This document shows positions 18,805 through 27,230 of a stretch of 64,000 bases of DNA, in pieces. Position 1 is the stretch's first letter. The number at the start of each line of letters is the position of its first letter. Source of the stretch: Chelativorans salis (lineage in GTDB: Bacteria; Pseudomonadota; Alphaproteobacteria; Rhizobiales; Rhizobiaceae); NCBI RefSeq assembly GCF_025336525.1, contig NZ_JAOCZP010000001.1:992001-1056000 (forward strand), in the 5' to 3' direction. A model generated the notes under the pieces. That model saw only the letters and a list, made by a program, of their open reading frames with translations. It searched no databases and was not told where the DNA came from. The translations under genes were made by a program, and so were the position numbers.

Positions 18805-19560
18805 TTAGGGTGTTTTTTCAGACCCTTCCGGAACTGGCCCAGGGTGGCTCGCCTGCAAGCGACTCCATTGAGAGATGGGCCGGCCGTTGCGACGAAACGG
18901 ATGATTGGTTTCGCCCCAGTGCTGTGGCCAGCCGGTGGGTGAGTCTTCAAAGTCCTCCTGCCGCCCATAGACGGTCAGGTCGAGCAGACGATAGCTGTTG
19001 TCCATCGCCTCGACGCCGCGACGGGTCGTCCAATAGGTCTCGAACACGTCGGAGCCGCGCCTCAAGTAGCAGACGAGGTGCATCATCCCGATGCGGCGGC
19101 CGACCAGCAGCGTGTCAAGCGACTCCTTGGCCGAGTACCAGGGCATCTTCCAGCCCATGAAGTCGCGGTATCGGACGCTCTCTTCGTATGGGCCCTGGCA
19201 GAAGGTGGCGTAGGTAACGTCACGCGAATGGAAATGGGAAAGCTCGCGAACCTGAGTGGTGAAGAAGGTACAGCCTTCACATTGCTCCGGCGCGGGCCGG
19301 CCTTCGTGCCACATGTAGTAATAGGCAATGAGCATCTGGCGCCCTTCGAAGGCGTCCAGCAGCGTCAGCGTCCCGTGTTCCCCGACTAGCGGCGTGGATC
19401 CGTCCACTGCAACCATGGGAAGCCGTCGGCGAGAGGCCGCAATGGCGTCACCTTCTCTCGTGTGGGACTTCTCTCGCACTCGCAATGCGTCCAATTCTGC
19501 TTGGAACGTGGCGCGATCAACGACTTCAGGGGTCGCAAAATCTGCCTTGTTGTTGGGCAT
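18805..19560 (-). CDS. DUF899 (thioredoxin-like) family protein
   Basis: A 251-residue protein. Family segments are visible: the early VVDRATFQAELDALRVREK, the strand GRQMLIAYYYMWHEG, and the EQCEGCTFFTTQV cysteine motif at the thioredoxin-like active-site position. The late GVEAMDNSYRLLDLTVYGRQ is also typical. I chose the ATG at 19560, preceded by AAAGGAGA. It overlaps the end of the EamA permease gene by 35 bases and is probably last in an ada-SDR-eamA-DUF899 transcript. The biochemical role of the family is unknown. Confidence 0.85.
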   Translation of the reverse strand: MPNNKADFATPEVVDRATFQAELDALRVREKSHTREGDAIAASRRRLPMVAVDGSTPLVGEHGTLTLLDAFEGRQMLIAYYYMWHEGRPAPEQCEGCTFFTTQVRELSHFHSRDVTYATFCQGPYEESVRYRDFMGWKMPWYSAKESLDTLLVGRRIGMMHLVCYLRRGSDVFETYWTTRRGVEAMDNSYRLLDLTVYGRQEDFEDSPTGWPQHWGETNHPFRRNGRPISQWSRLQASHPGPVPEGSEKTP

Positions 19561-20530
19561 GGTCGTCTCCTTTCGAGTTTCTGAATGAAAGTGGAAAGGG
19601 GCGGCTTTGGCGATCGTCGCACCCACATACACACTTAGCGGGGGTGAATGCCGAGAGGTCGCCGCGCTTGCGGCGCTTGAGGATAAGAAGACCGGCAACC
19701 ACGATCAGTGTCGCTCCGACGATTGTCGCGCCATATGGGACATCGCCGAATACGAAATAGCCGACCGCTGCCGAGCCGATCAGTTCGACGTAGACGAGCG
19801 GGGAGAGGGTCGAGGCATCGGCGAAACGAAACGCCGCAATCGACAGGAAATGGCTGATCGCCGAGAGTACCCCGAGCGCCGCAAAAAAGACGAGGGCATC
19901 CCACCCCGGCGTGGACCAGGTCAGGACGGCTTGTGGTGTCAGGAGAACTGTTCCGACGACGCACTGAAACGCCAGCGTCTTGACCGGATCGCTTGCCTTC
20001 GAGGCCTGCCGGGTGGCGATGAGATAGAGTGCGAAGAACAGTCCGGCGCCGAGCGCCAGAAGGATGCCCGGCTCGATGGCGCCTCCTGGGCGCAAAATGA
20101 TGATAGCCCCCGCGAAGCCAAGTACCAGGCTCGCGATCTTTGCCGGTGTCACGCGTTCCTTCAGCACGACGGCAGCAAGCGCGACCGCGATGATGGGCCC
20201 GACGAAATAGGCGCTGACGGCAGTGGCCAGCGAAATGGTGGCAATTGACAGAAAGAAGAGTGTCATCGCGGTGACGAGGAAGACCGTCCGCAGGGCATGT
20301 GAGGTGTGTCGTTCAGCCGGGAAGATGTGTCGCCCGCGCATAGTCGCGGCAACCGGCAGGACGATCGCGCTTGCGACGGCGTATCGCGCCCAGGCAATGA
20401 AGAGTGGTGAGTAGCCGGCACTCAGATATTTTGCGATCCCGTCCACCAACGGGATGGTGAGCATAGCGGTCGCCATAAGCGCGATGCCGAGCGTGGGGCG
20501 AGTTTGATCTGTGGTGGCGACCGATGCCAT
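19526..20530 (-). CDS. EamA/DMT family permease
   Basis: A 334-residue inner-membrane transporter with ten hydrophobic segments arranged as two EamA repeats. The first begins GIALMATAMLTIPLVDGIAK and the second GILLALGAGLFFALYLIATR. I chose the ATG at 20530 (MASVATTDQ), 11 bases after the SDR stop; upstream frame is not family-like. The last ~25 residues are hydrophilic and overlap the DUF899 start, so the tail may be recent. The substrate is unknown; members export amino acids or metabolites. Confidence 0.85.
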   Translation of the reverse strand: MASVATTDQTRPTLGIALMATAMLTIPLVDGIAKYLSAGYSPLFIAWARYAVASAIVLPVAATMRGRHIFPAERHTSHALRTVFLVTAMTLFFLSIATISLATAVSAYFVGPIIAVALAAVVLKERVTPAKIASLVLGFAGAIIILRPGGAIEPGILLALGAGLFFALYLIATRQASKASDPVKTLAFQCVVGTVLLTPQAVLTWSTPGWDALVFFAALGVLSAISHFLSIAAFRFADASTLSPLVYVELIGSAAVGYFVFGDVPYGATIVGATLIVVAGLLILKRRKRGDLSAFTPAKCVCGCDDRQSRPFPLSFRNSKGDDHAQQQGRFCDP

Positions 20531-20541
20531 TCGCGCCGCGC

Positions 20542-21420
20542 CTAGCGATAACCGGTCGTGTCCGCCGGCTTGCCGGGGTCCTGAATCTCGACAAGATAGC
20601 GCCAGGCATCGGGTTGCGAGCCGTCGAGATCGGTGAATCCATAGACTTGCGCCAGGCCACCGCTCGACAGTGACTGTCCGTTCCATCGGGCCCGCTCCGG
20701 ATCGGCCGCGAGGGCTGCAACGGCGCGGCCGACGAAGCGCGGCGTCTCGGAAATCGCGAAGTGCGGAATCTTTTCGGTCGCGTCGCGCCAGTTCTCCTCA
20801 CTGACGCCGAAAGCCTCCAGCATCATCTCGGAGCGCAGCCAGCCCGGCGTCAGCGAAACGGAGGTGGCACCGTGCTTTTCAAGATCCCTTGCATGCGCCC
20901 AGGCCATCCGGTTCACCGAAACCTTGGCGAGGTCGTAGAAGGGGTTGTTGCGATAATTCTGCGCGTTGTACGCGGCCGTCCCGTCGGTGACCTCGACCAG
21001 CAGTCCTCCCGGCTGTTCGATCATGAGCGGCAACGCATGATGCGCGGTAATCAGATGCGTGCGCACCCCGAGATCGAGCAGGCGCAACCCGTTGTCGAGA
21101 TCGTGCTCCCAGACCGGTTTGTTCCACTCGAACAGTTTCTCGCCACCCCAGACATCGTTGACGAGGATATCGAGACGGCCATGATCGCGCCGGATCCGGA
21201 CAATCAGATCTTCGACGTGTTCGGACACGAGATGGTCGACCTGAACGGCAATGCCGTCGCCCCCGGCGGTGGTCACCAGTTCCGCGGTTTCCTCGATGCT
21301 TTCCGGGCGGGCATACTCCGATGGCTGCGACCGCGTCGTTCGCCCGGTCACATAAACGGTCGCACCCGCCGCGCCGAGTTCGATTGCGATGCCACGGCCG
21401 GCGCCGCGAGGGACCGGCAC
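20542..21420 (-). CDS. Short-chain dehydrogenase with a missing N terminus
   Basis: The frame from the GTG at 21418-21420 encodes 292 residues of an SDR. The catalytic Tyr-Lys is seen in NNPFYDLAKVSVNRM. The protein begins VPVPRGAGRGIAIELG, where intact relatives have about 15 more residues forming the first Rossmann strand and the TGxxxGxG start (KVALVAGATRGAGRG). The 5' end is fused directly to a copy of a promoter-like motif also found upstream of ada and the next SDR. It may be translated from this GTG (AAGGG upstream) but is probably impaired in NAD(P) binding. Confidence 0.7.
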   Translation of the reverse strand: MPVPRGAGRGIAIELGAAGATVYVTGRTTRSQPSEYARPESIEETAELVTTAGGDGIAVQVDHLVSEHVEDLIVRIRRDHGRLDILVNDVWGGEKLFEWNKPVWEHDLDNGLRLLDLGVRTHLITAHHALPLMIEQPGGLLVEVTDGTAAYNAQNYRNNPFYDLAKVSVNRMAWAHARDLEKHGATSVSLTPGWLRSEMMLEAFGVSEENWRDATEKIPHFAISETPRFVGRAVAALAADPERARWNGQSLSSGGLAQVYGFTDLDGSQPDAWRYLVEIQDPGKPADTTGYR

Positions 21421-21446
21421 TCCGACCCTTGCTTTTGAATCGAAAA
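21418..21446 (-). promoter_or_regulatory. Shared promoter-like motif, copy A
   Basis: On the plus strand it reads CACTCCGACCCTTGCTTTTG and continues AATCGAAAA. It matches copy B (22625-22653) at about 25 of 29 positions. It contains a near-palindrome around TTTTGAATCGAAAA. This copy abuts the truncated SDR gene, with no leader between motif and coding sequence. Confidence 0.6.
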
Positions 21447-21475
21447 GACGGTGAGCGATCGGCGATTGGCGCCGC

Positions 21476-22564
21476 TCAGGCGGTCGCGGCCTCGCGATCG
21501 ATCAGAGCCCGCTTGCGCTCGACACCCCAGCGATAGCCGGAGAGCGCGCCGTCGCTCTTCACCACCCGGTGACAGGGGATCGCGACCGCCAGCGCATTCG
21601 CCGCGCAGGCTCCAGCGACAGCGCGCACCGACTTGGGCGCGCCGATCCTTTTCGCAATGTCAGCATAAGTTGCAGTCGTGCCCGCCGGGATCTCGCGCAA
21701 GGCCGCCCAGACGCGCTGCTGGAACGCGGTGCCGCGGACGTCGAGCGGAAGATCGAGGCCGAGCCCTGGGGCCTCGACGAGACCGACCACGCGTGCCACC
21801 AGATTCTCGAACTCGGCGTTGCCACCCGTCAGGCGTGCCCGCGGAAAACGGTCCTGCAGATCGCGAACGAGCATGTCCGGATCGTCGCCCAACAGGATTG
21901 CGCAGACGCCTTTCTGGCTCTTCGCCACCAGGATCGAGCCCAGCGAGCATTCGCCGACCGCGAAGCGGATCTCGGCATTGGCGCCGCCGGCGCGATAGTC
22001 GGTCGGGGTCATGCCGAGCATCTCGCCCGACTTCTCGTAGAAGCGACCGCTGGAATTGAACCCGGCGTCGTAGATCGCGGCGGTCACCGTCTCGCTCCGC
22101 TCGAGCTCTTCGCGAACCTTGCCGGCGCGATGGGCTACAGCATAGTCCTTGGGCGTGACGCCCGTGATCGACTTGAACACGCGGTGGAAATAGCCGGGGC
22201 TAAGGCGGGCCGCCTTGGCAAGTTCATTGAGCGGTGGAATCTCTTCGGCCTGCTCGATCAACCGGCAGACGCGCGCGACGATCTCGGCGTTCTGAACCTC
22301 GGCCGAAGGCTGGTCGGGCTTGCAGCGCTTGCAGGCTCTGAAGCCTGCAGCCTCAGCATCGGCGATGCTATCGTGGAAGCGGACGTTCTTCGGGTTGGCG
22401 GTCCGCGACGGACACGAGGGGCGGCAATAGATTCCAGTGGTGGCGACGGAATAGTAGAACTGACCGTCCATCGACCGATCGCGCGCGAGAACACGCGCCC
22501 ACCGCGGGTTCCGTTCGGTGGCAGCTGCCACCGAATTCGATCTTTCTGTCGCGAGCGTGTTCAT
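21476..22564 (-). CDS. ada: Bifunctional Ada: DNA methylphosphotriester/O6-methylguanine repair protein and regulator
   Basis: A 362-residue protein with the full Ada layout. The N-terminal zinc domain has C47, C51, C78 and C81 (IYCRPSC, ACKRC). The AraC-type helix-turn-helix follows (LNELAKAARLSPGYFHRVFK). The C-terminal suicide methyltransferase has the IPCHRVV motif with acceptor Cys331. It removes methyl groups from DNA phosphotriesters and O6-methylguanine, and the methylated N-terminal domain activates transcription in well-studied Ada proteins. A GGGAAGG lies upstream of the ATG. It likely heads a transcript with the SDR, permease and DUF899 genes. Confidence 0.94.
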   Translation of the reverse strand: MNTLATERSNSVAAATERNPRWARVLARDRSMDGQFYYSVATTGIYCRPSCPSRTANPKNVRFHDSIADAEAAGFRACKRCKPDQPSAEVQNAEIVARVCRLIEQAEEIPPLNELAKAARLSPGYFHRVFKSITGVTPKDYAVAHRAGKVREELERSETVTAAIYDAGFNSSGRFYEKSGEMLGMTPTDYRAGGANAEIRFAVGECSLGSILVAKSQKGVCAILLGDDPDMLVRDLQDRFPRARLTGGNAEFENLVARVVGLVEAPGLGLDLPLDVRGTAFQQRVWAALREIPAGTTATYADIAKRIGAPKSVRAVAGACAANALAVAIPCHRVVKSDGALSGYRWGVERKRALIDREAATA

Positions 22565-22624
22565 GGTCGAACCTTCCCGACTTCTTTGTCTAAGGCCCAA
22601 GTTAATGCTCCCTGGCACTACCCG

Positions 22625-22653
22625 CACTCCGGCTCTTGCTTTCGAATCGAAAT
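22625..22653 (-). promoter_or_regulatory. Shared promoter-like motif, copy B (upstream of ada)
   Basis: On the plus strand it reads CACTCCGGCTCTTGCTTTCG and continues AATCGAAAT. It contains the perfect 13-base palindrome TTTCGAATCGAAA. Exactly 60 bases separate it from the ada start codon. Read on the minus strand it contains GAT-N6-GCAA, one base away from the AAT-N6-GCAA Ada box known from E. coli. Confidence 0.6.
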
Positions 22654-22971
22654 AGGGTCGGCGAAGACGGAATACGAGCGCAATGCCGATCAGCGTAGTC
22701 GCGTCACGCCGGAGTCGTTGGCAGCGATGCCCCAGAAGCCGTCGAACCATCGGCCGACGATGGCTTTGTTGTCCTATTCCTTCGACATGATGAATTCCTT
22801 ATATGCTGCCGTTGTTTCGGGGGAAGGCCCTTCGGGTGCTACATGTCCGCTGGTCCTGGGCGAGGCTACGCCTCGCAGAAGCTGAAAAACTCCGTTTGCT
22901 GCTCTAGAACCGAAATGACGGTGGATCGGTCACCCGGCATTCGCTACGTCCGGCGGGACCGTTCCTCGTGT
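22654..22971. other. 318-base intergenic stretch
   Basis: This lies between the ada promoter region and the end of the second SDR gene. I see no gene, strong terminator or repeat beyond a short GGCGAGGCTACGCCTCGC inverted repeat near 22860, which could be a weak terminator for the SDR. Confidence 0.4.
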
Positions 22972-23742
22972 CTAGGTCCGGTTAATCGACACGCCGCCGT
23001 CGACCAGCAGCGCAACGCCCGTGATGAAGCTCGATGCGTCGGATGCCAGGTGGAGCGCCGATCGCGCAATCTCCTCGGGCTGCGCCAAACGCTTGAGCGC
23101 GTGGAGCCCCTCGATGAAGGCTCGCGTGCCCTCGGGAGCGCCTGGCAGGTTGGCGTGATTGGCCGGCGTATCGGTGCCGCCTGGAAGGATCGCGTTCGCC
23201 CGGATCCCCTTGACGCCGAACTCGGCAGCCAGCACCTGCGTCAAGCCGACGATCCCTGCCTTGGCGGCGGCATATGCGCCCGTGCCTGGAAAGCCGACGG
23301 TGTTGCCGACGAAACTCGAGGTGAACACAATGGAACCACCACCGCGCTCGATCATCGCCGGCACCTGGTACTTCGCACCAAGAAAGGCGCTGGTGAGGTT
23401 GGTGTCTATTGTGTCGCGCCATCCGGCTAGCGACAACTCAGGCACCGGCCCCATCTCGCCGCTCGAACCGGCATTGTTGAAAGCGATGTCGAGGCCGCCG
23501 AACTGGCTGACCGCCGTATCGACCAGAGCCTTCGCGTGGGCCTCGTCTTTCACGTCACCCGCAACGGCGATCGCTTTTCCACCGGCCTTTTCGATTTCGC
23601 CGACCAGCGCGTCGAGCTCGGCCTTGCGGCGTCCCGCCACAACGACCTTGGCGCCCTCCTGTGCGAACAACTTCGCAGCCGCATAGCCGATACCTGAACT
23701 TGCTCCGGTAACAATGGCGACTTTGTCTTTAAGTACGTTCAT
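22972..23742 (-). CDS. Short-chain dehydrogenase/reductase (SDR)
   Basis: A 256-residue classical SDR with all motifs. The coenzyme site is TGASSGIG (residues 12-19), then NNAG, the catalytic Ser in FTSSFVG, and YxxxK in GAYAAAKAGIV. The C-terminal LLVDGG is typical. NAD(P) preference and substrate are unknown. The start ATG is exactly 60 bases from motif copy C, the same spacing as ada. It is a separate transcript from the hydrolase gene upstream. Confidence 0.92.
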   Translation of the reverse strand: MNVLKDKVAIVTGASSGIGYAAAKLFAQEGAKVVVAGRRKAELDALVGEIEKAGGKAIAVAGDVKDEAHAKALVDTAVSQFGGLDIAFNNAGSSGEMGPVPELSLAGWRDTIDTNLTSAFLGAKYQVPAMIERGGGSIVFTSSFVGNTVGFPGTGAYAAAKAGIVGLTQVLAAEFGVKGIRANAILPGGTDTPANHANLPGAPEGTRAFIEGLHALKRLAQPEEIARSALHLASDASSFITGVALLVDGGVSINRT

Positions 23743-23802
23743 AATTTAACCCCTGGTCAACTGTTCTGTCCCCAGAGTGATGCCACTTTGGATTTCCAGC
23801 GA

Positions 23803-23831
23803 CACTCCGCTTGTTGCTTTCCAATCAAATG
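23803..23831 (-). promoter_or_regulatory. Shared promoter-like motif, copy C (upstream of SDR)
   Basis: On the plus strand it reads CACTCCGCTTGTTGCTTTCC and continues AATCAAATG. It keeps CACTCCG, TTGCTTT and AATC of the other copies. Exactly 60 bases separate it from the SDR start codon, as for copy B and ada. The palindrome is weaker here. Confidence 0.55.
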
Positions 23832-24016
23832 ACATTGTCGCAGCCATCAGTGTCTTCGTTGTGCAATGCGCACTTGGCGAAGCGCTGGTTGCCGCGCGGA
23901 ACCGCAGCCGGAAGGTGGGGAAGCCGAACGCATCGAGCAGGAAAAGCTGGCCCAAAGCAGATGCAAAAGGCTGCCCCTCGGATCGACAAGCGGGCTATCG
24001 CCTACTTGGCGGACTC

Positions 24017-24907
24017 TCAATATTCCCCGGTCTCCACGTCGAGGATGAACCGGCTCACGAGGGCTGCGCATTCTTCGTGATGGGTTTCCAAAAGCTGGTG
24101 TCCGCTGTCGAAGACGTGCATCTCCACGGTATCGAGCGTGCGATGGTAGGCCATGATCTCGTTGATATCGAAGAAGGGGTCGTGTCTTCCCCAAAGCACG
24201 AGGCACGGCGGCTGGTGTTCGCGGTGGTACGCGTGAATGGCCGGAAAGCGGGCAATGTGCGACCCGTAGTCGGAGAAGATCTTGAACTGGATGTCCATGT
24301 TCCCGGGCCTTGACAGCCAATCCCAGTCGAGATGCCAGCCATCCGGAGGGTAGAGACGCGCAATGCGCGCCGGTTGCTCTCCGACGTACTGGTAGCGCGT
24401 TGTCTCGAAATTCATCCAGTCGGGCAGCTTGGCCCTGTTCGCCTCGCTGGGATCGGCAAAGAACGCCTTCGGCGCGTCCCAGGCCGGCCCCAGCCCCTCC
24501 TCATGGCTGTTACCGTTCTGGACGACGAGGCCAAGGATGCGCTCCGGCCGGCGCGTCGCGAGATGGTAGCCGACGGGGGTGCCGAAATCGTGGACATAAA
24601 GGAAGAACCTATCGAGGCCCAGCGCCGCAAGGAACGCCTCGATCGTGTCGGCAATGTTCTCGAACGTGTAGTCGTAGGCATCGGCGGACGGCACGGAGGA
24701 ATAGCCGAAACTGGGCAGATCCGGCGCCACGACGTAGGCGGTTTCCGCCAGTGGCTCGATGATGTTGCGATACATGTAGGATGAGGTCGGATAGCCGTGC
24801 AGCAAGAGGATTGCTGGCCTTTCCGGGTCTCCAGCATGGCGATAGAAGATGTCCAGGCCCTCGACACTGACCGTCTCGTGGCGGGTCTTGTGGCGATAAT
24901 TCCGCAT
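24017..24907 (-). CDS. Alpha/beta hydrolase, epoxide hydrolase / haloalkane dehalogenase type
   Basis: A 296-residue alpha/beta-hydrolase. The oxyanion region is LLLHGYPTSSYMYRN. The nucleophile elbow VHDFGTPVG has Asp rather than Ser, as in epoxide hydrolases and haloalkane dehalogenases. The acid is probably in VLWGRHDPFF and the base His in DSGHQLLE. I chose the ATG at 24907 with AGGAAGGAG upstream. It is divergent from the CGNR regulator, the likely local regulator. The precise substrate cannot be told. Confidence 0.85.
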   Translation of the reverse strand: MRNYRHKTRHETVSVEGLDIFYRHAGDPERPAILLLHGYPTSSYMYRNIIEPLAETAYVVAPDLPSFGYSSVPSADAYDYTFENIADTIEAFLAALGLDRFFLYVHDFGTPVGYHLATRRPERILGLVVQNGNSHEEGLGPAWDAPKAFFADPSEANRAKLPDWMNFETTRYQYVGEQPARIARLYPPDGWHLDWDWLSRPGNMDIQFKIFSDYGSHIARFPAIHAYHREHQPPCLVLWGRHDPFFDINEIMAYHRTLDTVEMHVFDSGHQLLETHHEECAALVSRFILDVETGEY

Positions 24908-25021
24908 CTTGATTCTCCTTCCTGCGTGATGGGAGCAGCGTCTGGCTGAGAAACCGGATAGCGTGTTAATATCGGTTAGTTCCACAGTAACTGGATAACA
25001 GCTTAATAGGGGTTAGGTTCC

Positions 25022-25612
25022 GTGGCGAATGCAGAGACGGAATGGGTGCCCGAGCACTTCATCGGCGGGCATCCCGCCCTTGACCTTTCGAATGCGGTAT
25101 TCGACCGCCGGGTGCCCGCGCCCGATAACGAGCTGCTTAAATCCGCCCGTGACATCGGAAACTGGTTCGAGGCATCGGGGCTAGCCGGTGTTCGCGAGGC
25201 CGCGGCGATCGCCAGCATAAAGGGCGAGCCGTTCGTCGAGGCTATCCACGCGGTGCGGGAAGCATCGGCCCAGATCTTCGGGTCGATCGCCACGAAGGAG
25301 CCGCCAGCGGCGGAGGCACTGGGCTTCCTTTTCGAGTGCGCCGCAAGCGGGCTTGCCGGTGGCGCAGTCGATCTCATCGACACGACACCCGACCTCGCGC
25401 CAGCCCGGTGGCGGGATCCGGACGCTGTGACCGCCGTCCTCGCCATTCTCGCGATCGAAGGATTTTTCACCCTGCCGCGCGAAAGACTACGGTCCTGCCC
25501 ACGCTGCGGCTGGCTGTTTCTCGACACGTCGCGCGGCGGCAAGCGTCGCTGGTGCAACATGCGGGTCTGCGGCAACCGCGAGAAGGTTTCGCGCCATAGG
25601 GAACATACCTAA
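25022..25612 (+). CDS. CGNR zinc-finger transcriptional regulator
   Basis: A 196-residue protein. The N-terminal stress-sensing (ABATE-type) domain begins with GGHPALDLSNAVFDRR. The C-terminal zinc finger has CPRCGWLFLDTS and WCNMRVCGNREKVSRH, including the eponymous CGNR. The start is a GTG, preceded by AGGGGTTAGG. It is divergent from the alpha/beta hydrolase, so the 114-base intergenic region probably holds its operator. The inducer is unknown. It is the last gene of the accessory block. Confidence 0.9.
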   Translation: MANAETEWVPEHFIGGHPALDLSNAVFDRRVPAPDNELLKSARDIGNWFEASGLAGVREAAAIASIKGEPFVEAIHAVREASAQIFGSIATKEPPAAEALGFLFECAASGLAGGAVDLIDTTPDLAPARWRDPDAVTAVLAILAIEGFFTLPRERLRSCPRCGWLFLDTSRGGKRRWCNMRVCGNREKVSRHREHT

Positions 25613-25618
25613 GTGGAA

Positions 25619-25644
25619 CTCCGAAGGTAGAGGTCTCAGCTTCG
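25619..25644 (+). other. Degenerate tRNA-Arg 3' fragment, candidate island end (att-like)
   Basis: These 26 bases align without gaps to tRNA-Arg 7425-7450, from the anticodon loop into the T loop, with 22 of 26 identical. The identical runs are CTCCGAAGG, AGGTCTCAG and TTCG. The rest of the tRNA is absent. Its orientation is the same as the intact tRNA, and it lies 7 bases after the last accessory gene. It fits the distal direct repeat of an island integrated at the tRNA gene, now decayed. Confidence 0.6.
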
Positions 25645-25714
25645 GTGATCGAGGCCAATGTCGCACGGCTAACGGCGCGCTAAGCCATCCTGAAGCGTGC
25701 CGAAGCAGTGTCGC

Positions 25715-27001
25715 CTATTCCACGATTGCGATCGATTGGCCGACCACGATCTCGTTGGTCGTCGAGGCACAGGTCTGCATGGTCGAGTTACCCGTGAAGT
25801 TCACGCGGTCGGCGATAATCTGCGTGCAACCGCCTGCAACGGTCGAGTTGCCGGTGAAGTCGATCGTGCCTGTCGGCGTGTATAGCGCCCCTTCAAGCCT
25901 CGACTCTGAGTTGCCGGTCACCTGATGGTTCAAACCCGTCGAATCGCGACTGCCGAACAGGAGCACGCCGGCATAAGGGCCGGTGGTCGGAGCGGAAAGA
26001 TCGATGTCGCCGTTGCCGGTGAGCTTTGCCGTGGCAGAGCCGGTGAGGAGAAAGGTGACCCCGGTCCCCGTAAGAAACGCCCCCGCAGACACGGTGAACT
26101 CTCCTCCGTCGATGATATAGAGGCCGGGCTTGAGATCGATGGTGCCCTTGATGTCCAGCCCGCCGCAAAAACGGATCGCCTCCTGACCGGAGGGCAGATG
26201 GTCGAAGGTGTAGGTCGTGTCGGAGATGTAGGAGAGGTCGCGGCAGGGCAGTTGGTCGATCTCCATCCTGCCCGGCTCCGCGATGCCTGCAAGGGGATCG
26301 GGGGTGGGCGGCGCGTATTCCACAGCCCCGCTGCACCCCGTCAGCGTCAAACCAGTCGTCGTGACCGCGCCGCCCACCGTATAGACGCACTCGGTCGACA
26401 TGAGTGCGCTGCCGTTCTTCATCAGGAACGCGTCCGATGCGCTGGAGTTGGAGACGACGCTGCATCCCGAAAGCTCGACGTCCGTGGACCCGGTCACGGT
26501 CACGGCACCCGAGGCGGACTTCGAAAGAGCAAGAACGCAGGCCTTCGAGCCGCCCTTGATCTCGGCAACCGCGCGCGCGGCGAGGAGCATCGGCTTGCCT
26601 GAAAAGATCGACGAAAACAGCCGCGCATGCGTTTCCGTGAGGTCTACGGATATCTTGCCATTTGCAGGGGTGGAGCCGGATAGCGGCCCAACTGAAATCG
26701 TGCCGATGTCCGGTTCGTAGCCCGTCCCGCTGGCGGTCCTGAGCGCGGCTGCTTCCACGGCCGTCTGATCGTCGCTGGCGCGATAGCGGACAGCGGCGGC
26801 GTAGACGGCGACGTCCGCGGCATGCTGCAGCTTGCGCTGTTCGAGATACCAGTAGCCTGATTCCGCACCAAGGCCGATCGCGCCAACAACGACGGGGAAG
26901 ACGACCGCGGCAATGACGGCCACGGCACCCCGTTCGTCTTTTGTCACGGTGCGGAGAGTGCGGGAGAAACTCCCGCGGCCGATCCAGGAATGCCCGATCA
27001 T
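25715..27001 (-). CDS. TadG-like pilus assembly protein
   Basis: A 428-residue protein. The N terminus has the TadE/TadG-type segment (DERGAVAVIAAVVFPVVVGA, then ESGYWYLEQRKLQHAADVAV), a single membrane helix after a short basic cytoplasmic end. The rest is a Ser/Thr/Gly-rich extracytoplasmic region with several cysteines and repeats of TGNS-type turns, suggestive of a beta-rich fold. It lacks an evident von Willebrand factor A domain seen in longer TadG proteins. It is divergent from cpaA, sharing a 229-base regulatory region. Confidence 0.8.
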   Translation of the reverse strand: MIGHSWIGRGSFSRTLRTVTKDERGAVAVIAAVVFPVVVGAIGLGAESGYWYLEQRKLQHAADVAVYAAAVRYRASDDQTAVEAAALRTASGTGYEPDIGTISVGPLSGSTPANGKISVDLTETHARLFSSIFSGKPMLLAARAVAEIKGGSKACVLALSKSASGAVTVTGSTDVELSGCSVVSNSSASDAFLMKNGSALMSTECVYTVGGAVTTTGLTLTGCSGAVEYAPPTPDPLAGIAEPGRMEIDQLPCRDLSYISDTTYTFDHLPSGQEAIRFCGGLDIKGTIDLKPGLYIIDGGEFTVSAGAFLTGTGVTFLLTGSATAKLTGNGDIDLSAPTTGPYAGVLLFGSRDSTGLNHQVTGNSESRLEGALYTPTGTIDFTGNSTVAGGCTQIIADRVNFTGNSTMQTCASTTNEIVVGQSIAIVE

Positions 27002-27110
27002 CGGAATGTCCCATGCTCATGTGGTGCGGCGGATATAAAGGTTTTCACGCCGGTCCTCGATTCGGCCACTTAGCCTAGTCCCGGCGGCGGTTCTCTTGGG
27101 CACAGCTAGA

Positions 27111-27126
27111 CCATCAGGCTGAATGG
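27111..27126. promoter_or_regulatory. 16-bp dyad shared with the flp leader (copy 1)
   Basis: CCATCAGGCTGAATGG occurs here, 104 bases before cpaA and also upstream of the divergent TadG-like gene. The identical sequence is found at 31440-31455 upstream of flp. It is an imperfect dyad (CCAT...ATGG around CAG-G-CTG), the shape of a regulator binding site for the pilus transcripts. Confidence 0.55.
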
Positions 27127-27230
27127 CAGTTTTTCGCGCCAGGCATCACATTGCGTACCGATAGCAGCGGCCGGGGATGTCCCGGAGACGCGGACAGAGC
27201 CTTCGAGCTCAAGCCCTGCCGGGAGCCGAT

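Noticed and set aside
24970-25021. Repeated GGTTAG-TTCC sequences between the hydrolase and the CGNR regulator as an operator
   Set aside because: The copies are short and imperfect and overlap the ribosome binding region, so chance cannot be excluded.
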